DNA of 64,000 bases from Acinetobacter parvus DSM 16617 = CIP 108168 (lineage in GTDB: Bacteria > Pseudomonadota > Gammaproteobacteria > Pseudomonadales > Moraxellaceae). Of this stretch, positions 33,820-43,734 are shown one piece after another. The stretch covers positions 942,365 through 1,006,364 of the forward strand of contig NZ_KB849212.1 in NCBI RefSeq assembly GCF_000368025.1, read 5' to 3'. Position 1 is the first letter of the stretch; every line of letters starts with the position of its first letter. The notes below the pieces were generated by a model that had not been told where the DNA came from, ran no database searches, and saw only the letters and a list, made by a program, of their open reading frames with translations. The translations under genes were made by a program, and so were the position numbers.

Positions 33820-35096
33820 TGTTCTAAATACTCCCAGATCGCTTCCAAGGTATGAAACGAACCACAGACTAAAATTAGCTGATTGTTATGACATTGTTTC
33901 AGCACAGTTTCAAATGCTTGCTGGATACTGCCAAACTCATGGACCTGCTGGCCCTGCAATGCCTCATGCAACTGTCGCATTGCTGCGGCCCTCGGCACAT
34001 CTAAAGTAGCAATAAACCAGTCTTTTACTGTTGTTTTTAGTAAATCGGTGACAGACGCGATGTCCTTATCTGCCAGCATCGAAAATACTGCGACAACTTC
34101 TGTGTACTGTTTATTGTATTTTAAGAATTTTCGCAACTGATTCAATAAAAATTCGACACCGTGTGGGTTATGTCCTGCATCAAAAATAACGGTTTTATCC
34201 TGTATCTGGCGAATTTCAAAACGCCCCTGCAAACGTGCCTGCTGAATACCTGTTGCAATGGCCTGCTGTGAAATTTCAATCCCACTCACCAGTACCGCGG
34301 CCACGGCAGTGGAGATGTTGTCCAAGGCCAACTGTCCCACGGGAAGCTTTAAGGTTGTGCCAGACGATGCAAATGACCAGCTCTGTCCATCATTATTCAG
34401 TTGATAGAAATAATCCCGATTCAGTGTATACAGGCTGGCGTTTGTCTCATCCACCTTATGTTGAATGGCCTGTGGAAGTTGCTGTTGCCCTGCAAAAACA
34501 ACGGGAATGTCTGGACGGATAATACCCGCCTTTTCAAAGGCAATTTTTTCAATGGTATCACCCAGCCAGTCCACATGATCCAGGCCAATATTGGTGATCA
34601 CCGCTATATCAGGGTCAATCACGTTGACCACATCAAGGCGACCACCCAGCCCAACCTCAAGCACCCAGACATCACATTGCTGCTGCTTAAAAATAACAAA
34701 GGCCGCCAATGTGGTGGCTTCAAAGAAAGAAAGACTTAGACCACACTCACGACGCGCCTGATCAACACACACAAAGGCATCAACCAAACGCTGGTCATCC
34801 ACCTCATGACCCGCCAGCTTTACCCGTTCATTAAAACGATAAATATGGGGTGACTGATATAACCCGACTTTGTAGCCCTGTGCATTTAGAATCGCTGCCA
34901 GCGTGGTTGTGGTTGAGCCTTTGCCATTGGTGCCCGCAACTGTAAACACCTTGGCTTTTGGCTGCATCACGCCCAGCCTTTCAGCAATGGGAATCACCCG
35001 CTCCAGCCCTAAATCAATGCCTGTAACATGAACATGGCCCCAATAATCGAGCCATGTTGTGAGTGTATCTGTTGAATGGGGAGCGTCTAGTTTCAA
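33810..35096 (-). CDS. folC: Bifunctional folylpolyglutamate synthase / dihydrofolate synthase
   Basis: The 428-residue Mur-ligase-like enzyme has the ATP loop TVAGTNGKGSTTTTLAAILN. It also has YQSPHIYRFNERVKLAG, VLEVGLGGRLDVVNVIDPDI with ITNIGLDHVDWLG, and the C-terminal VIFDAGHNPHGVEFLL. It adds glutamate to dihydropteroate and to folates. It overlaps accD upstream by 4 nt (ATGA) and the SPOR gene downstream by 10 nt, a tightly coupled operon arrangement. Confidence 0.95.
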   Translation of the reverse strand: MKLDAPHSTDTLTTWLDYWGHVHVTGIDLGLERVIPIAERLGVMQPKAKVFTVAGTNGKGSTTTTLAAILNAQGYKVGLYQSPHIYRFNERVKLAGHEVDDQRLVDAFVCVDQARRECGLSLSFFEATTLAAFVIFKQQQCDVWVLEVGLGGRLDVVNVIDPDIAVITNIGLDHVDWLGDTIEKIAFEKAGIIRPDIPVVFAGQQQLPQAIQHKVDETNASLYTLNRDYFYQLNNDGQSWSFASSGTTLKLPVGQLALDNISTAVAAVLVSGIEISQQAIATGIQQARLQGRFEIRQIQDKTVIFDAGHNPHGVEFLLNQLRKFLKYNKQYTEVVAVFSMLADKDIASVTDLLKTTVKDWFIATLDVPRAAAMRQLHEALQGQQVHEFGSIQQAFETVLKQCHNNQLILVCGSFHTLEAIWEYLEQCQ

Positions 35097-36004
35097 GGTA
35101 AGTTCATCAGTTTAGCCACTAGTCTATATACAGTATCACGTAACGCATGACGATGAACAATCTGATCGACCACACCATGATCAAGCAGATATTCCGCACG
35201 CTGGAATGGCTCTTCCAGTTTTTCACGTACCGTTTGCTCAATCACCCGTTTACCCGCGAAACCAATCATGGCTTTCGGTTCAGCCAGATGAACATCCCCC
35301 AGCATTGCCAAGGAAGCGGTTACACCCCCATAAACTGGATGGGTCAATACCACCAGATAAGGCACGCGTGCTTCTTTCATTTTCTGAATTGCCGCAGAAG
35401 TACGTGCCATTTGCATCAGAGACAGCATGCCTTCCTGCATACGTGCGCCGCCTGAAGCCGCAAAACACACCAAAGGCTGGTGTAGCTGAATTGCTCGTTC
35501 AGCTGCCTGTACAAAGCGGTCGCCGACCACAGTACCCATTGAACCGCCCATGAAGTCAAACTCAAAGGCGCATGCCACCAAATTCAGGCCTTTGAGCGAG
35601 CCCTGCATCACCACCAGTGCTTCTGATTCACCTGTTTTATCCTGCGCCTCACGCATACGTTCTGGATAAGGCTTGCTATCCACAAACTTTAGCGGGTCTT
35701 TGGCACTAAATTCCTGACCAAGCTCTGAGTTGACCTGATCGAAGAACCAGGTCAGGCGATCACGTGCTTTCATACGCAAATGTTCATCGCATTGCGGACA
35801 CACATAGGCGTTGAATGACATGGCTGTACGCGTCACCAAGGCATGACATTCAGGACATTCAATGGTTGGCTCGGTAAAAGTTGACTTAAAGGTCTGCTGT
35901 TCATCCGCAACCTGAATCCCTGGCACTTGACGTTCCGTCCAGGGTGTTGTGGGACTAAGCACTTTCCCTGTTGCTGATTCTGGACTCAATCGTTCTTGAC
36001 TCAT
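35093..36004 (-). CDS. accD: Acetyl-CoA carboxylase carboxyltransferase subunit beta
   Basis: The 303-residue protein has the N-terminal zinc ribbon CPECHALVTRTAMSFNAYVC with a second CxxC pair and the carboxyltransferase core. The core includes GSLKGLNLVACAFEFDFMGG, then FAASGGARMQEGMLSLMQMA and VLTHPVYGGVTASLAMLGDV. With AccA it transfers carboxyl from biotin to acetyl-CoA to make malonyl-CoA. Its start overlaps trpA by 4 nt and its stop overlaps folC by 4 nt. In E. coli accD is also next to folC and a SPOR gene (dedD). Confidence 0.96.
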   Translation of the reverse strand: MSQERLSPESATGKVLSPTTPWTERQVPGIQVADEQQTFKSTFTEPTIECPECHALVTRTAMSFNAYVCPQCDEHLRMKARDRLTWFFDQVNSELGQEFSAKDPLKFVDSKPYPERMREAQDKTGESEALVVMQGSLKGLNLVACAFEFDFMGGSMGTVVGDRFVQAAERAIQLHQPLVCFAASGGARMQEGMLSLMQMARTSAAIQKMKEARVPYLVVLTHPVYGGVTASLAMLGDVHLAEPKAMIGFAGKRVIEQTVREKLEEPFQRAEYLLDHGVVDQIVHRHALRDTVYRLVAKLMNLP

Positions 36005-36804
36005 ACTAACTCATCGAGCGCGGCTCGAAGCTCCTTCACTTTATTCACCGTCTGTTGCACAGCCTCATCCGCTGGCAATGTCGCAAAAGATTTAACGAAA
36101 GCACTTCCCACAATCACGGCATCGGCAACCTGTCCCATCGCTTTTGCAGACGCTGCATCACTGATTCCGAAACCGACACCGACTGGTACACTGGTCTTAG
36201 ACTTGATTTTTGCAATACGTGCTGCTGCTTCAGCAGTATCCAGTGTTGCCGCACCAGTCACACCTTTTAGTGACACGTAGTAAACAAAGCCACTTGCCTG
36301 ATTGACCACATGCTGAATACGCTGATCAGTTGAGGTTGGCGCAAGCAGGAAAATCTGATCCATTCCATTTTTTTTAAGAACTTCACCTAATTGCTGAGAT
36401 GCTTCAGGTGGCAAATCCACCAGCAGTACGCCATCCACACCACAGTCCTTCGCATAGGCAACGAACTTTTCATAGCCAATCACCTCAACGGGGTTTAAAT
36501 ATCCCATCAACACCACTGGCGTGCTTTGATCCTGCTCACGAAAGGCCTTGACCATATCCAGTGCATTAAGGGTATTGGTTCCACCTGCCAGAGCACGCTC
36601 AGCAGCTAAGGCAATTACAGGGCCATCCGCCATTGGGTCTGAGAACGGCAGCCCCAGCTCAATGACATCAACGCCCGCCTCAACCATCTGATGCAGCAAT
36701 GGAACGGTTACTTGTGGATGCGGGTCACCTGCCATAACATAAGAAACAAGCGCTTTACGTTGCTGAGATTTAAGCTGTTCAAAACGAGTGGCAAGACGTG
36801 ACAT
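36001..36804 (-). CDS. trpA: Tryptophan synthase alpha chain
   Basis: The 267-residue TIM-barrel protein has the conserved Glu in VDVIELGLPFSDPMADGPVI and Asp in VDGVLLVDLPPEAS. The phosphate-binding GVGFGISDAAS comes near the end. It cleaves indole-3-glycerol phosphate and channels indole to TrpB. The in-frame start at 36870 adds an unconserved extension; I prefer MSRLATRFEQL at 36804, with GGAAAG upstream. It overlaps accD by 4 nt. trpB and trpF lie about 7 kb away in the same orientation, with other genes between. Confidence 0.94.
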   Translation of the reverse strand: MSRLATRFEQLKSQQRKALVSYVMAGDPHPQVTVPLLHQMVEAGVDVIELGLPFSDPMADGPVIALAAERALAGGTNTLNALDMVKAFREQDQSTPVVLMGYLNPVEVIGYEKFVAYAKDCGVDGVLLVDLPPEASQQLGEVLKKNGMDQIFLLAPTSTDQRIQHVVNQASGFVYYVSLKGVTGAATLDTAEAAARIAKIKSKTSVPVGVGFGISDAASAKAMGQVADAVIVGSAFVKSFATLPADEAVQQTVNKVKELRAALDELV

Positions 36805-37656
36805 GGGATTATGCTTTCCTTGATTTATATAAATTGAGGAGTTGTTTGTAGTCATACAGAAACACTGCATTGTACCGCTATTTTTTGTTCATTGAACAGG
36901 GTTTGGCGCGATTCAACAGCGAATGTTGCTACTTACAACAACCCACATACATTTATCTCTATTTTTGTTTTTTTCTCAATGATCAAAGCTTCCTAATTTG
37001 TTTCGCTTACAATTTTAAAAACTGCTTCGGTGTGACACCTGTCCAGCGTTTAAATGCACGCCCAAAGGCACTTTGATCAGCATAATTTAAACGTTCCGCA
37101 ATTTCTGACAATGATTTGCCCTGTTGTAAATACAATTTACTCTGCTCTAAACGGTATTGATCCAGAATATCCTGAAAGTTCAATTGATAGCTTTTGAGCT
37201 GACGCTGCAAGGTACGTTCTGAGCAGTGCAAACGTTTTGCAATATAACTCTGTAGAACTTCCTCTTGCTGCAACAAGCCCTGCTCAATATAACCTTGAAT
37301 TTTCTGTCTGAACTGCTGTTGCTGTATCTCAAAAGAACTCATGCTATTTAACGATTGCTGAGCCTGATGAGAGAGCACATGATTCAACTGTTGATCCGCG
37401 GCAATACTTTTCGCCTGCAAAATCTGATTGGAAAAACGAATTGCATATTGTCCAGCCTGTACCTGAATGGCACAGCCATAAAATTTTTCAAAATGATATA
37501 ACGCAGTATTCGGCGCATAACCAAATTGAATCATTTGCGGTGGCATTAAAGCATCTTGCACAATTGACTGGGCAATTTTAAAAATCAACGCCAAATTTAG
37601 CTCATACATTTCCCGATAATCACTATAAGACGCACTCCAAACAATTTGAATATAAT

Positions 37657-38757
37657 TAGGACTTACGCATTGACGGATTCAAAAAAGTATTAAAATAGTT
37701 TATAAAGTATCTGTGATCAGACGAACTAAACATGCTTCTACAGCAACTTGTACATTACCCATTTATATGGGCTTTCTCATGACAGAACCGAACTCTATTA
37801 GCTGCACACAACTTGCCGAGACTTATAATATCTCGCATGATAGTGTAAATCGCTTTCTAGAGCGTGAAGACTACACACCTCACGACCTATATCAAGAAGC
37901 AATTCAACATATTGATAATAATAAACTTATAGTCAGTATTGATGATACTGTTTTAGATAAACCATATAGTCAACATATGGACTTAGTTAGCTATTTTTGG
38001 TCAGGCAAACACCACCGATCCGTCAAGGGTATTAATCTCATTACCTTGTATGCGACAGATCAGAATGGTCAAAATATTCCAATTAATTTCCGAATTTATG
38101 ACAAATCTGAGGGTAAAACCAAGAATGATTACTTTATGGATATGTTAAGTGAAGTACTTAGTTGGGGTGCAAAGATTCAATTTATTACAGGTGATAGTTG
38201 GTATTCATCGACTGCAAATCTAAAAACCATAAGAAAACATGGTATTCGATTTATGTTTGGTATCGACTGTAACCGTAAGGTTTCCCCAGAAAAAGGACAA
38301 TGGTTTCAACTGCGTTTATTGCCAGATTTCCATCAGGGTCAAGTGGTCTGGCTCAAAGATTTTGGCTTTGTACAATTATTTAAGACTCAGTTAAAAGAAC
38401 AGCAGAGGTTTTATATTGTGTATCAAGATGAAGATGATTTATTGTCCTTTGAGGGTTTTCATGAATTACATTCAAGTCATTGGAAAATAGAACAATATCA
38501 CCGAGTGATTAAACAGGTTTGTCATATTGAAAAGTTTCAAGTAAGACGATCTAAACTGATTTTGAATCATATTTTTTCAGCCTTGATGGCCTACGTCGAG
38601 ATACAAAAGAACCAGTTTGAGGGGATCTTTGAAAATGTATATCATTGGCAGAAGAAATTATTTAGACCAATGATCAAAAACTTCATTGATGACTTTATTC
38701 TCGATAAAAATCATCTGCTACCACAGAGAGTCTATAAATAACAGTGCGTAAGTCCTA
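37657..38757 (+). mobile_element. ISAba11-like insertion sequence (IS701-related)
   Basis: The element is 1101 bp, with inverted ends TAGGACTTACGCA at 37657 and its complement at 38757. It is flanked by a perfect 5-bp duplication ATAAT (37652-37656 and 38758-38762). The size, the end sequence and the single transposase gene fit ISAba11 of Acinetobacter. It carries one intact transposase gene on the plus strand and inserted in an AraC-family gene. Confidence 0.88.
37713..38741 (+). CDS. ISAba11-type DDE transposase
   Basis: The 342-residue transposase shows a DDE core: KLIVSIDDTVLDKPYSQHMD (first Asp), AKIQFITGDSWYSSTANLKT (second Asp) and HSSHWKIEQYHRVIKQVCHI (Glu). It opens with a GTG codon at 37713, and a shorter start at MTEPNSI is possible. 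No frameshift or internal stop is seen, so the element may be active. Confidence 0.88.
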   Translation: MIRRTKHASTATCTLPIYMGFLMTEPNSISCTQLAETYNISHDSVNRFLEREDYTPHDLYQEAIQHIDNNKLIVSIDDTVLDKPYSQHMDLVSYFWSGKHHRSVKGINLITLYATDQNGQNIPINFRIYDKSEGKTKNDYFMDMLSEVLSWGAKIQFITGDSWYSSTANLKTIRKHGIRFMFGIDCNRKVSPEKGQWFQLRLLPDFHQGQVVWLKDFGFVQLFKTQLKEQQRFYIVYQDEDDLLSFEGFHELHSSHWKIEQYHRVIKQVCHIEKFQVRRSKLILNHIFSALMAYVEIQKNQFEGIFENVYHWQKKLFRPMIKNFIDDFILDKNHLLPQRVYK

Positions 38758-39247
38758 ATAATCAGAAAACTGCTGAACATTCAGTTGTTCTAAATTGGTC
38801 TGTTTAAAGACTAAAGAATAATAACGTTGTAAAAGCTGTAACGCCTGTTGCAGATCTAAACTGGTTGAAGCCAAATATCCCATTAAACCCAAATCTTGCA
38901 AATTGGCATGTTCAGCCAATACTAATGTAATCGGTCGAGGGAAATAAGCTTGTGCAGATTGCAAAAGCAATGCATAACGTTCGACATCAAAATCATGCTC
39001 ATCTGGATTTTCTAAACAGGCATGAAAAGCTTGCCAAAGTTCAGGTGCAACAACTTTAGACAAATCAATGTTTTCCTGCTGTAGGACACGATTCAACAAC
39101 CGTAGGTATCCAATAATAATTTTAACTGACATATGCCGATCTCATCCTGATCTGTCGTTATTTGTATAAAACTTGGCTGTAACTGTCAAAACATTTCATC
39201 GGACTTTTTCCATACTGAGTTTATGCAAAAGACAAGGAATAGCAAAA

Positions 39248-40123
39248 ATGAATGCACATGTTTCCTATCAGGCTGATCCAATTGTAAGAACAAACCTAGA
39301 CTTTCACCTCAATGAGGCTCCACGTTTCTGGTTTGGTGGCGATCCATTCCGTACCCGCATGTTTGATGCATTAAGCCTGACATTTCCTGATGGCGAACGC
39401 TACTTCATTGAATGTGTACGTTTATTCCGCGACAAGATCAATGATCCTGAGCTACAGGAACGTGTGGCAGACTTTATTCGTCAAGAAGCCCAGCACGGCA
39501 TTGCCCATGACAAAATGAACCAGATCATGAAAGATCAAGGCATGCCTGTGGATCAGTTCACCAACCGTTTGAAAAAAATATTTAGATTTGAATTGAAGCA
39601 TCGCTCACCACAATACAATATTGCCATGACGGCCGCGGCTGAACATTTAACCGCCCTGATGGCAGATACATTCTATAGTAAGAAAGAAACATTGGCAGAG
39701 GCTGATCCTTTTGTTCGCGCGCTGTTCGCATGGCATGCAATTGAGGAAATGGAACATCGTGATGTGGCTTTTGATGTCATGCAACAGGTCGGTGAAGTGC
39801 CTGAGTTTACCCGTAAATCTGCATTGGTGATTACGACGGTGTTAATGTTTGGATTTACCCTTTATCGTACCGACGTGATGCTAAAATGTGATGGTTTCAG
39901 TTTAAGACAACGTTTTGATATGGCGCGTAAAGGCTTACCTTGGTTCTTTGGCCGCAACGGTATTTTGACAGCAAAAAGAGCGCAATATAGCGACTGGTTT
40001 AAAAAAGACTTCCATCCAAATCAACACCCAATTATTCGTCAATACGATGTTTGGATTGATACTTTAGCCAAAACCAATGACCCAATTGCAGCGGGTGAAG
40101 CTTTTTGGCAAGCAGCAATATAA
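39248..40123 (+). CDS. Metal-dependent hydrolase family protein (PF10118)
   Basis: The 291-residue protein has the conserved acidic/His pairs of this family: ADFIRQEAQHGIAHDKMNQI, MTAAAEHLTALMAD and WHAIEEMEHRDVAFDVMQQV, which look like a di-iron-type four-helix bundle. Members are annotated as predicted metal-dependent hydrolases, but their reaction is unknown. I place the start at MNAHVSYQADP, which has AAGGA 9 nt upstream. It is divergent from the IS-disrupted AraC gene, so its control may be altered in this strain. A hairpin terminator follows. Confidence 0.85.
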   Translation: MNAHVSYQADPIVRTNLDFHLNEAPRFWFGGDPFRTRMFDALSLTFPDGERYFIECVRLFRDKINDPELQERVADFIRQEAQHGIAHDKMNQIMKDQGMPVDQFTNRLKKIFRFELKHRSPQYNIAMTAAAEHLTALMADTFYSKKETLAEADPFVRALFAWHAIEEMEHRDVAFDVMQQVGEVPEFTRKSALVITTVLMFGFTLYRTDVMLKCDGFSLRQRFDMARKGLPWFFGRNGILTAKRAQYSDWFKKDFHPNQHPIIRQYDVWIDTLAKTNDPIAAGEAFWQAAI

Positions 40124-40136
40124 AATCTCATTAGAG

Positions 40137-40158
40137 CCTCCCTTTTTTTAAAGGGAGG
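40137..40158. terminator. Terminator-like hairpin between convergent genes
   Basis: The stem CCTCCC/GGGAGG with extra T-A pairs and a T-rich loop lies between the hydrolase and DUF2804 genes. Confidence 0.65.
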
Positions 40159-40179
40159 TTTGGAAAGATTTCTCAATAA

Positions 40180-41175
40180 TCACCACTTTTCATTCTGCTG
40201 TTCAAATAAACCATACTGATCATTCAACACCAGTAACTCACCATTTTCTTGCTCAATCGTGCCACTCACTTTGGCTTGCCATTGATTAAACTGACTTCCG
40301 ATTAAACGTAAATTGATATTTTCAAAACGACACCACCCTGTTTGCACCAACAAGTTTAATCGGGCATCCAAAGAGCGAATTGACCAACACTTTTCATTCT
40401 GCTGTTCAAATAAAACATCCGTGAGTGGATATAAACGACCATCGACCCACAAGGCATTTTCATTGCCAAAGCTTTCATTCACACCCGATGCAAGGTTAAG
40501 TCCAATACGACGATCTTGTTCATCACGGAACTGACAAGACAACCAGAACCAAGCCGTTTCAGGGCGTAAAAAACCACAGGTATCATCTAATGATGCAAGG
40601 CTTTGTGCATTAAATTTTATCTGTTGCTGTTTTGGACTTATAAAATAACCTTCAACCGCTAAGGTGGTTTGCTTTTGCGTATACGTCCAACCAGTGATCC
40701 CAGTTGGGCTACATAAGCTCAGTGCATCAGTCCCCGCACAAAAGATACGCGCTTTAAGCTGAACTTCACCATGTCTGGTGATTTGGATATAGCGCACACC
40801 ATTGGCGTGTTTCATGTTAAAACAATAGCCTGATTTTTTAAAATAGCTTTGACTAAATAGCGGTTGTTCATCCAGTTTGGTTTGATAGCCAAAAGGTTGA
40901 ATTGCATTGCATTCAATCACTTGTTCAGCTTGATGATCATAGATATAAAAGAAAGCATGTCCAGCCCACGATAAATCAACGATTGCGACGCCGATACTGT
41001 AGTGCTCATGCTGTATACCGCAAAACTTGAATTTCTTATATTTTAACTGTTTACGCCAGCCTTTAAGTATCTGACCATACGGCGTTTTATAGATATAGTC
41101 ATCGAGGTTAATTCCAGATGGTACCTGATCAAAACGCCCATAACGTGGCTGACCATTGGCTTGTATCAAATCCAT
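40180..41175 (-). CDS. DUF2804 family protein
   Basis: The 331-residue protein matches DUF2804 in its N-terminal LIQANGQPRYGRFDQVPSGI, the central KFCGIQHEHYSIGVAIVDLS with WAGHAFFYIYD, and the tail GRLYPLTDVLFEQQ. It has no signal peptide or membrane segment and is probably mostly beta-sheet. The pentad FEQQNEKW/FEQQNEKC occurs near 271 and again at the C-terminus, reflected in a short DNA repeat around 40180 and 40390. The function is unknown. Confidence 0.82.
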   Translation of the reverse strand: MDLIQANGQPRYGRFDQVPSGINLDDYIYKTPYGQILKGWRKQLKYKKFKFCGIQHEHYSIGVAIVDLSWAGHAFFYIYDHQAEQVIECNAIQPFGYQTKLDEQPLFSQSYFKKSGYCFNMKHANGVRYIQITRHGEVQLKARIFCAGTDALSLCSPTGITGWTYTQKQTTLAVEGYFISPKQQQIKFNAQSLASLDDTCGFLRPETAWFWLSCQFRDEQDRRIGLNLASGVNESFGNENALWVDGRLYPLTDVLFEQQNEKCWSIRSLDARLNLLVQTGWCRFENINLRLIGSQFNQWQAKVSGTIEQENGELLVLNDQYGLFEQQNEKW

Positions 41176-41381
41176 GATTTTTGATTCCGTGACCGCATGA
41201 GAGCATCCTGTCTATCATAGCCGCTAATTCATAATATTTACTCAAAACCGTTCACAATTTTTGAGCACATTTCAACTTCTCTCGATCTTTATTTCATTCA
41301 CATTAAAGTTCAATTTTTCATCAAATATTCATACTCAAGTTTTATTTTAAAAAACAATCTTAAACCACTCGATCAAAAAAC

Positions 41382-43163
41382 ATGACTCTACATCCATTAT
41401 TAAAAGTCAACGCGTTGGGATTCATAGTATTAGCACTGACAGCATGTAACGACAACGATGATCAAAATAGTTCTGCAACCCAACCAGAACGACAAAATCA
41501 AAGTATTAATATTTTAGCTTTCAATGATTTTCACGGTAATTTAGAACCACCAAAACGTTTTATTGAGGCTGAAGACCCCACTGACACGAATAAATCGGTA
41601 CGAATTCCTGTAGGTGGTGTCAGTTATTTTGCAGATGCAATCAATAAACTCCGTGCTCAATATCCTAACAATGCCGTGGTATCTGCGGGTGATTTAATTA
41701 GTGCCTCACCACTTACCTCATCCCTATTCTTGGATGAACCGACCATTGAAACCATGAATGAAATCAAAATTGATTTTAACGCGGTTGGTAATCATGAATT
41801 TGATCGTGGAACTGATGAATTACGTCGTTTGCAAAATGGTGGTTGTCAGCAATATACCACCACTAAACCTTGTCAAATTAACAAAGATTTCGCTGGTGCA
41901 AAATTTAACTTTTTAGCAGCAAATGTCTCTTTGAAAGCTGATCCCAAAAGAACACTATTTCCTGCATATAAAATTAAGCGCTATGGCAATATCCCTGTTG
42001 CGTTTATTGGTTTGACCCTAGAAGCAACACCAACAATTGTCTCAGCGGCAGGTATCAAAGATGTTGATTTTCATGATGAAGCCGAGACTGTCAATTCACT
42101 TATACCTGAGTTAAAAAAGCAAGGGGTTGAAGCAATTGTCGTAGTGGTACATGAGGGTGTAGCGCCAAGTACTAAATTTAATGCGAAAACCTGCGCAGGT
42201 TTAAGTGGACCTTTGACTGGAATATTAGATCGTTTAGATACTGCGGTTGATGTCGTGGTTTCAGGACACACCCACCAGTCTTATATCTGTGACTATTCAA
42301 CCTTAAACCCACAAAAACCATTTCTATTGACCTCAGCAGGACAATACGGCACAGCAATTACCAACATTAAACTTGAGCTCGATGGTAAAACTGGGGATGT
42401 CATCAAGAAAGATGCTCAACAAGTACCAATTCAAAGCGAAGCATATACGTCTGGAACGACTACGGTTAACTTGACTAACTTATATGAAAAATTTAACAAG
42501 ACACCAAGTATCGAAGCGATTCTGGATAAATATCGTCAAGCTGTAACTACAATTTCTGCACGTATCGTAGGCACTGCGACCACAGTCATTAATCGAAATG
42601 CAGCTGAAAGTGGTGAAACCGCTTTAGGTAATTTAATTGCAGATGCCCAACAGGCAGCAGCTTTAACTGCAAGCAATCAAGGCTCTGATTTCACATTAAT
42701 GAATCCAGGTGGGGTACGTGCTGACCTTCAAACCAACAGTAATAATCAAATTACTTTTGGAGATGTATTTGCAGTACAACCTTTTGGTAATTCGATTGTC
42801 ACTTTAAGTCTGACAGGCCAACAAATCCGTGAACTATTAGAACAACAATGGTCTGGGGCAAATGCTAATCGACCGCGTATATTACAACCATCTAAAGAGC
42901 TGAGTTATGCTTATAAAAAAGATGCAACTGCTGTCCCACGTGCTACTCAAATTATGATTTCTGGGCAGGCTTTAATGGATAGCAAATCTTATCGAGTCAC
43001 CGTAAATAGTTTTATTGCAGATGGTGGCGATAACTTTACTGTACTGTCAAAAGGAACCAATCGTGTAGGTGGTGGACAAGACATTGATGCATTAGAAAAA
43101 TACATCAACCAAAATTCACCTGTTCAAGCACCTGAAACCAACCGTATTAAAGTTATTCAGTAG
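41382..43163 (+). CDS. Lipoprotein bifunctional metallophosphatase / 5'-nucleotidase (UshA-like)
   Basis: The 593-residue protein has a lipoprotein signal (LALTAC, Cys22). The N-terminal metallophosphoesterase domain carries ILAFNDFHGNLEP, VVSAGDLISASPL, NAVGNHEFDRG and VVVSGHTHQSYIC. The C-terminal 5'-nucleotidase domain carries TLMNPGGVRADLQ, FAVQPFGNSIVTL and NSFIADGGDNFTVL. It would dephosphorylate nucleotides in the periplasm for salvage. It is monocistronic. No Shine-Dalgarno is obvious, so expression may be low. Confidence 0.9.
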   Translation: MTLHPLLKVNALGFIVLALTACNDNDDQNSSATQPERQNQSINILAFNDFHGNLEPPKRFIEAEDPTDTNKSVRIPVGGVSYFADAINKLRAQYPNNAVVSAGDLISASPLTSSLFLDEPTIETMNEIKIDFNAVGNHEFDRGTDELRRLQNGGCQQYTTTKPCQINKDFAGAKFNFLAANVSLKADPKRTLFPAYKIKRYGNIPVAFIGLTLEATPTIVSAAGIKDVDFHDEAETVNSLIPELKKQGVEAIVVVVHEGVAPSTKFNAKTCAGLSGPLTGILDRLDTAVDVVVSGHTHQSYICDYSTLNPQKPFLLTSAGQYGTAITNIKLELDGKTGDVIKKDAQQVPIQSEAYTSGTTTVNLTNLYEKFNKTPSIEAILDKYRQAVTTISARIVGTATTVINRNAAESGETALGNLIADAQQAAALTASNQGSDFTLMNPGGVRADLQTNSNNQITFGDVFAVQPFGNSIVTLSLTGQQIRELLEQQWSGANANRPRILQPSKELSYAYKKDATAVPRATQIMISGQALMDSKSYRVTVNSFIADGGDNFTVLSKGTNRVGGGQDIDALEKYINQNSPVQAPETNRIKVIQ

Positions 43164-43170
43164 TTCACAT

Positions 43171-43204
43171 AAAAAATGGGGAAGCTTTCGCCTCCCCATT
43201 TTTT
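43171..43204. terminator. Bidirectional terminator between the nucleotidase and DUF1543 genes
   Basis: A 12-bp stem (AAAAAATGGGGA and its complement) has a 10-nt loop. Confidence 0.9.
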
Positions 43205-43212
43205 TATGATAT

Positions 43213-43725
43213 TTAATCAATTGGAAGATAAGTATTTTGCCAAGTTATCGGCTTAAACAGACCTTTCACTAAATGCACATAACGCCCTGCAACATGATCG
43301 ATTGGGATACAATCATCCACCTCAATAACACGGTCAGTATGTGGTTTACCCCACTCTGGTGGAATCAACTGCTTCGCAATCTGTTTAGCATGAGTAGTAT
43401 TTGTAGCAACCACCAAGTGATAACGATGTAACTCGCCAAATTGATTTGCTGAATATCCGCCGAGATTGATCAAATATAACTTTTGCTCGTCTACTGCTGG
43501 GGCAGCAAGCGCGAAGTGAATTTGATAATCTACACCTTGCGTCTGAACTCCAGAAAACTGAGCCCAAGCGTCAATATGTAAACCCTTCAACTCACCAAAC
43601 CAAGCTTGTTTCAGTTGAGGAATGATCTCCTGCACATCATCACCGATTGCCATAACCACATCATGGACTTCGGTAATGGCTTTAGCATGTCGACCACCCA
43701 ACATGACCATAAACAAACTTGGCAT
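43213..43725 (-). CDS. DUF1543 domain protein
   Basis: The 170-residue protein has the DUF1543 motifs MPSLFMVMLGGRHAKA, then EVHDVVMAIGDDVQEIIPQL, and a second copy-like half with LYLINLGGYSANQFGELHRY. No catalytic residues are evident. It starts 9 bp after the trpB stop and is probably the last gene of the trpF-trpB transcript. The function is unknown. Confidence 0.82.
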   Translation of the reverse strand: MPSLFMVMLGGRHAKAITEVHDVVMAIGDDVQEIIPQLKQAWFGELKGLHIDAWAQFSGVQTQGVDYQIHFALAAPAVDEQKLYLINLGGYSANQFGELHRYHLVVATNTTHAKQIAKQLIPPEWGKPHTDRVIEVDDCIPIDHVAGRYVHLVKGLFKPITWQNTYLPID

Positions 43726-43734
43726 GAGGTTGAC

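Larger units (their letters stand above)
37007..39132 (-). pseudogene. AraC-family regulator split by ISAba11-like element
   Basis: The N-terminal part (38755-39132, MSVKIIIGYLRLLNRVLQQE) ends at QQFSDY, where the IS starts. The C-terminal part (37007-37655) continues in the same frame and ends with an AraC HTH (LSEIAERLNYADQSAFGRAF followed by KRWTGVTPKQFLKL). Removing the IS and one 5-bp duplication restores a single 339-codon frame reading FSDYIQIVWSASYSDYREMY across the join. The N-domain is of the arabinose-binding-like type (PF12625). It is divergent from the metal-dependent hydrolase gene at 39.2 kb, its likely target. It is disrupted but otherwise undamaged. Confidence 0.93.
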
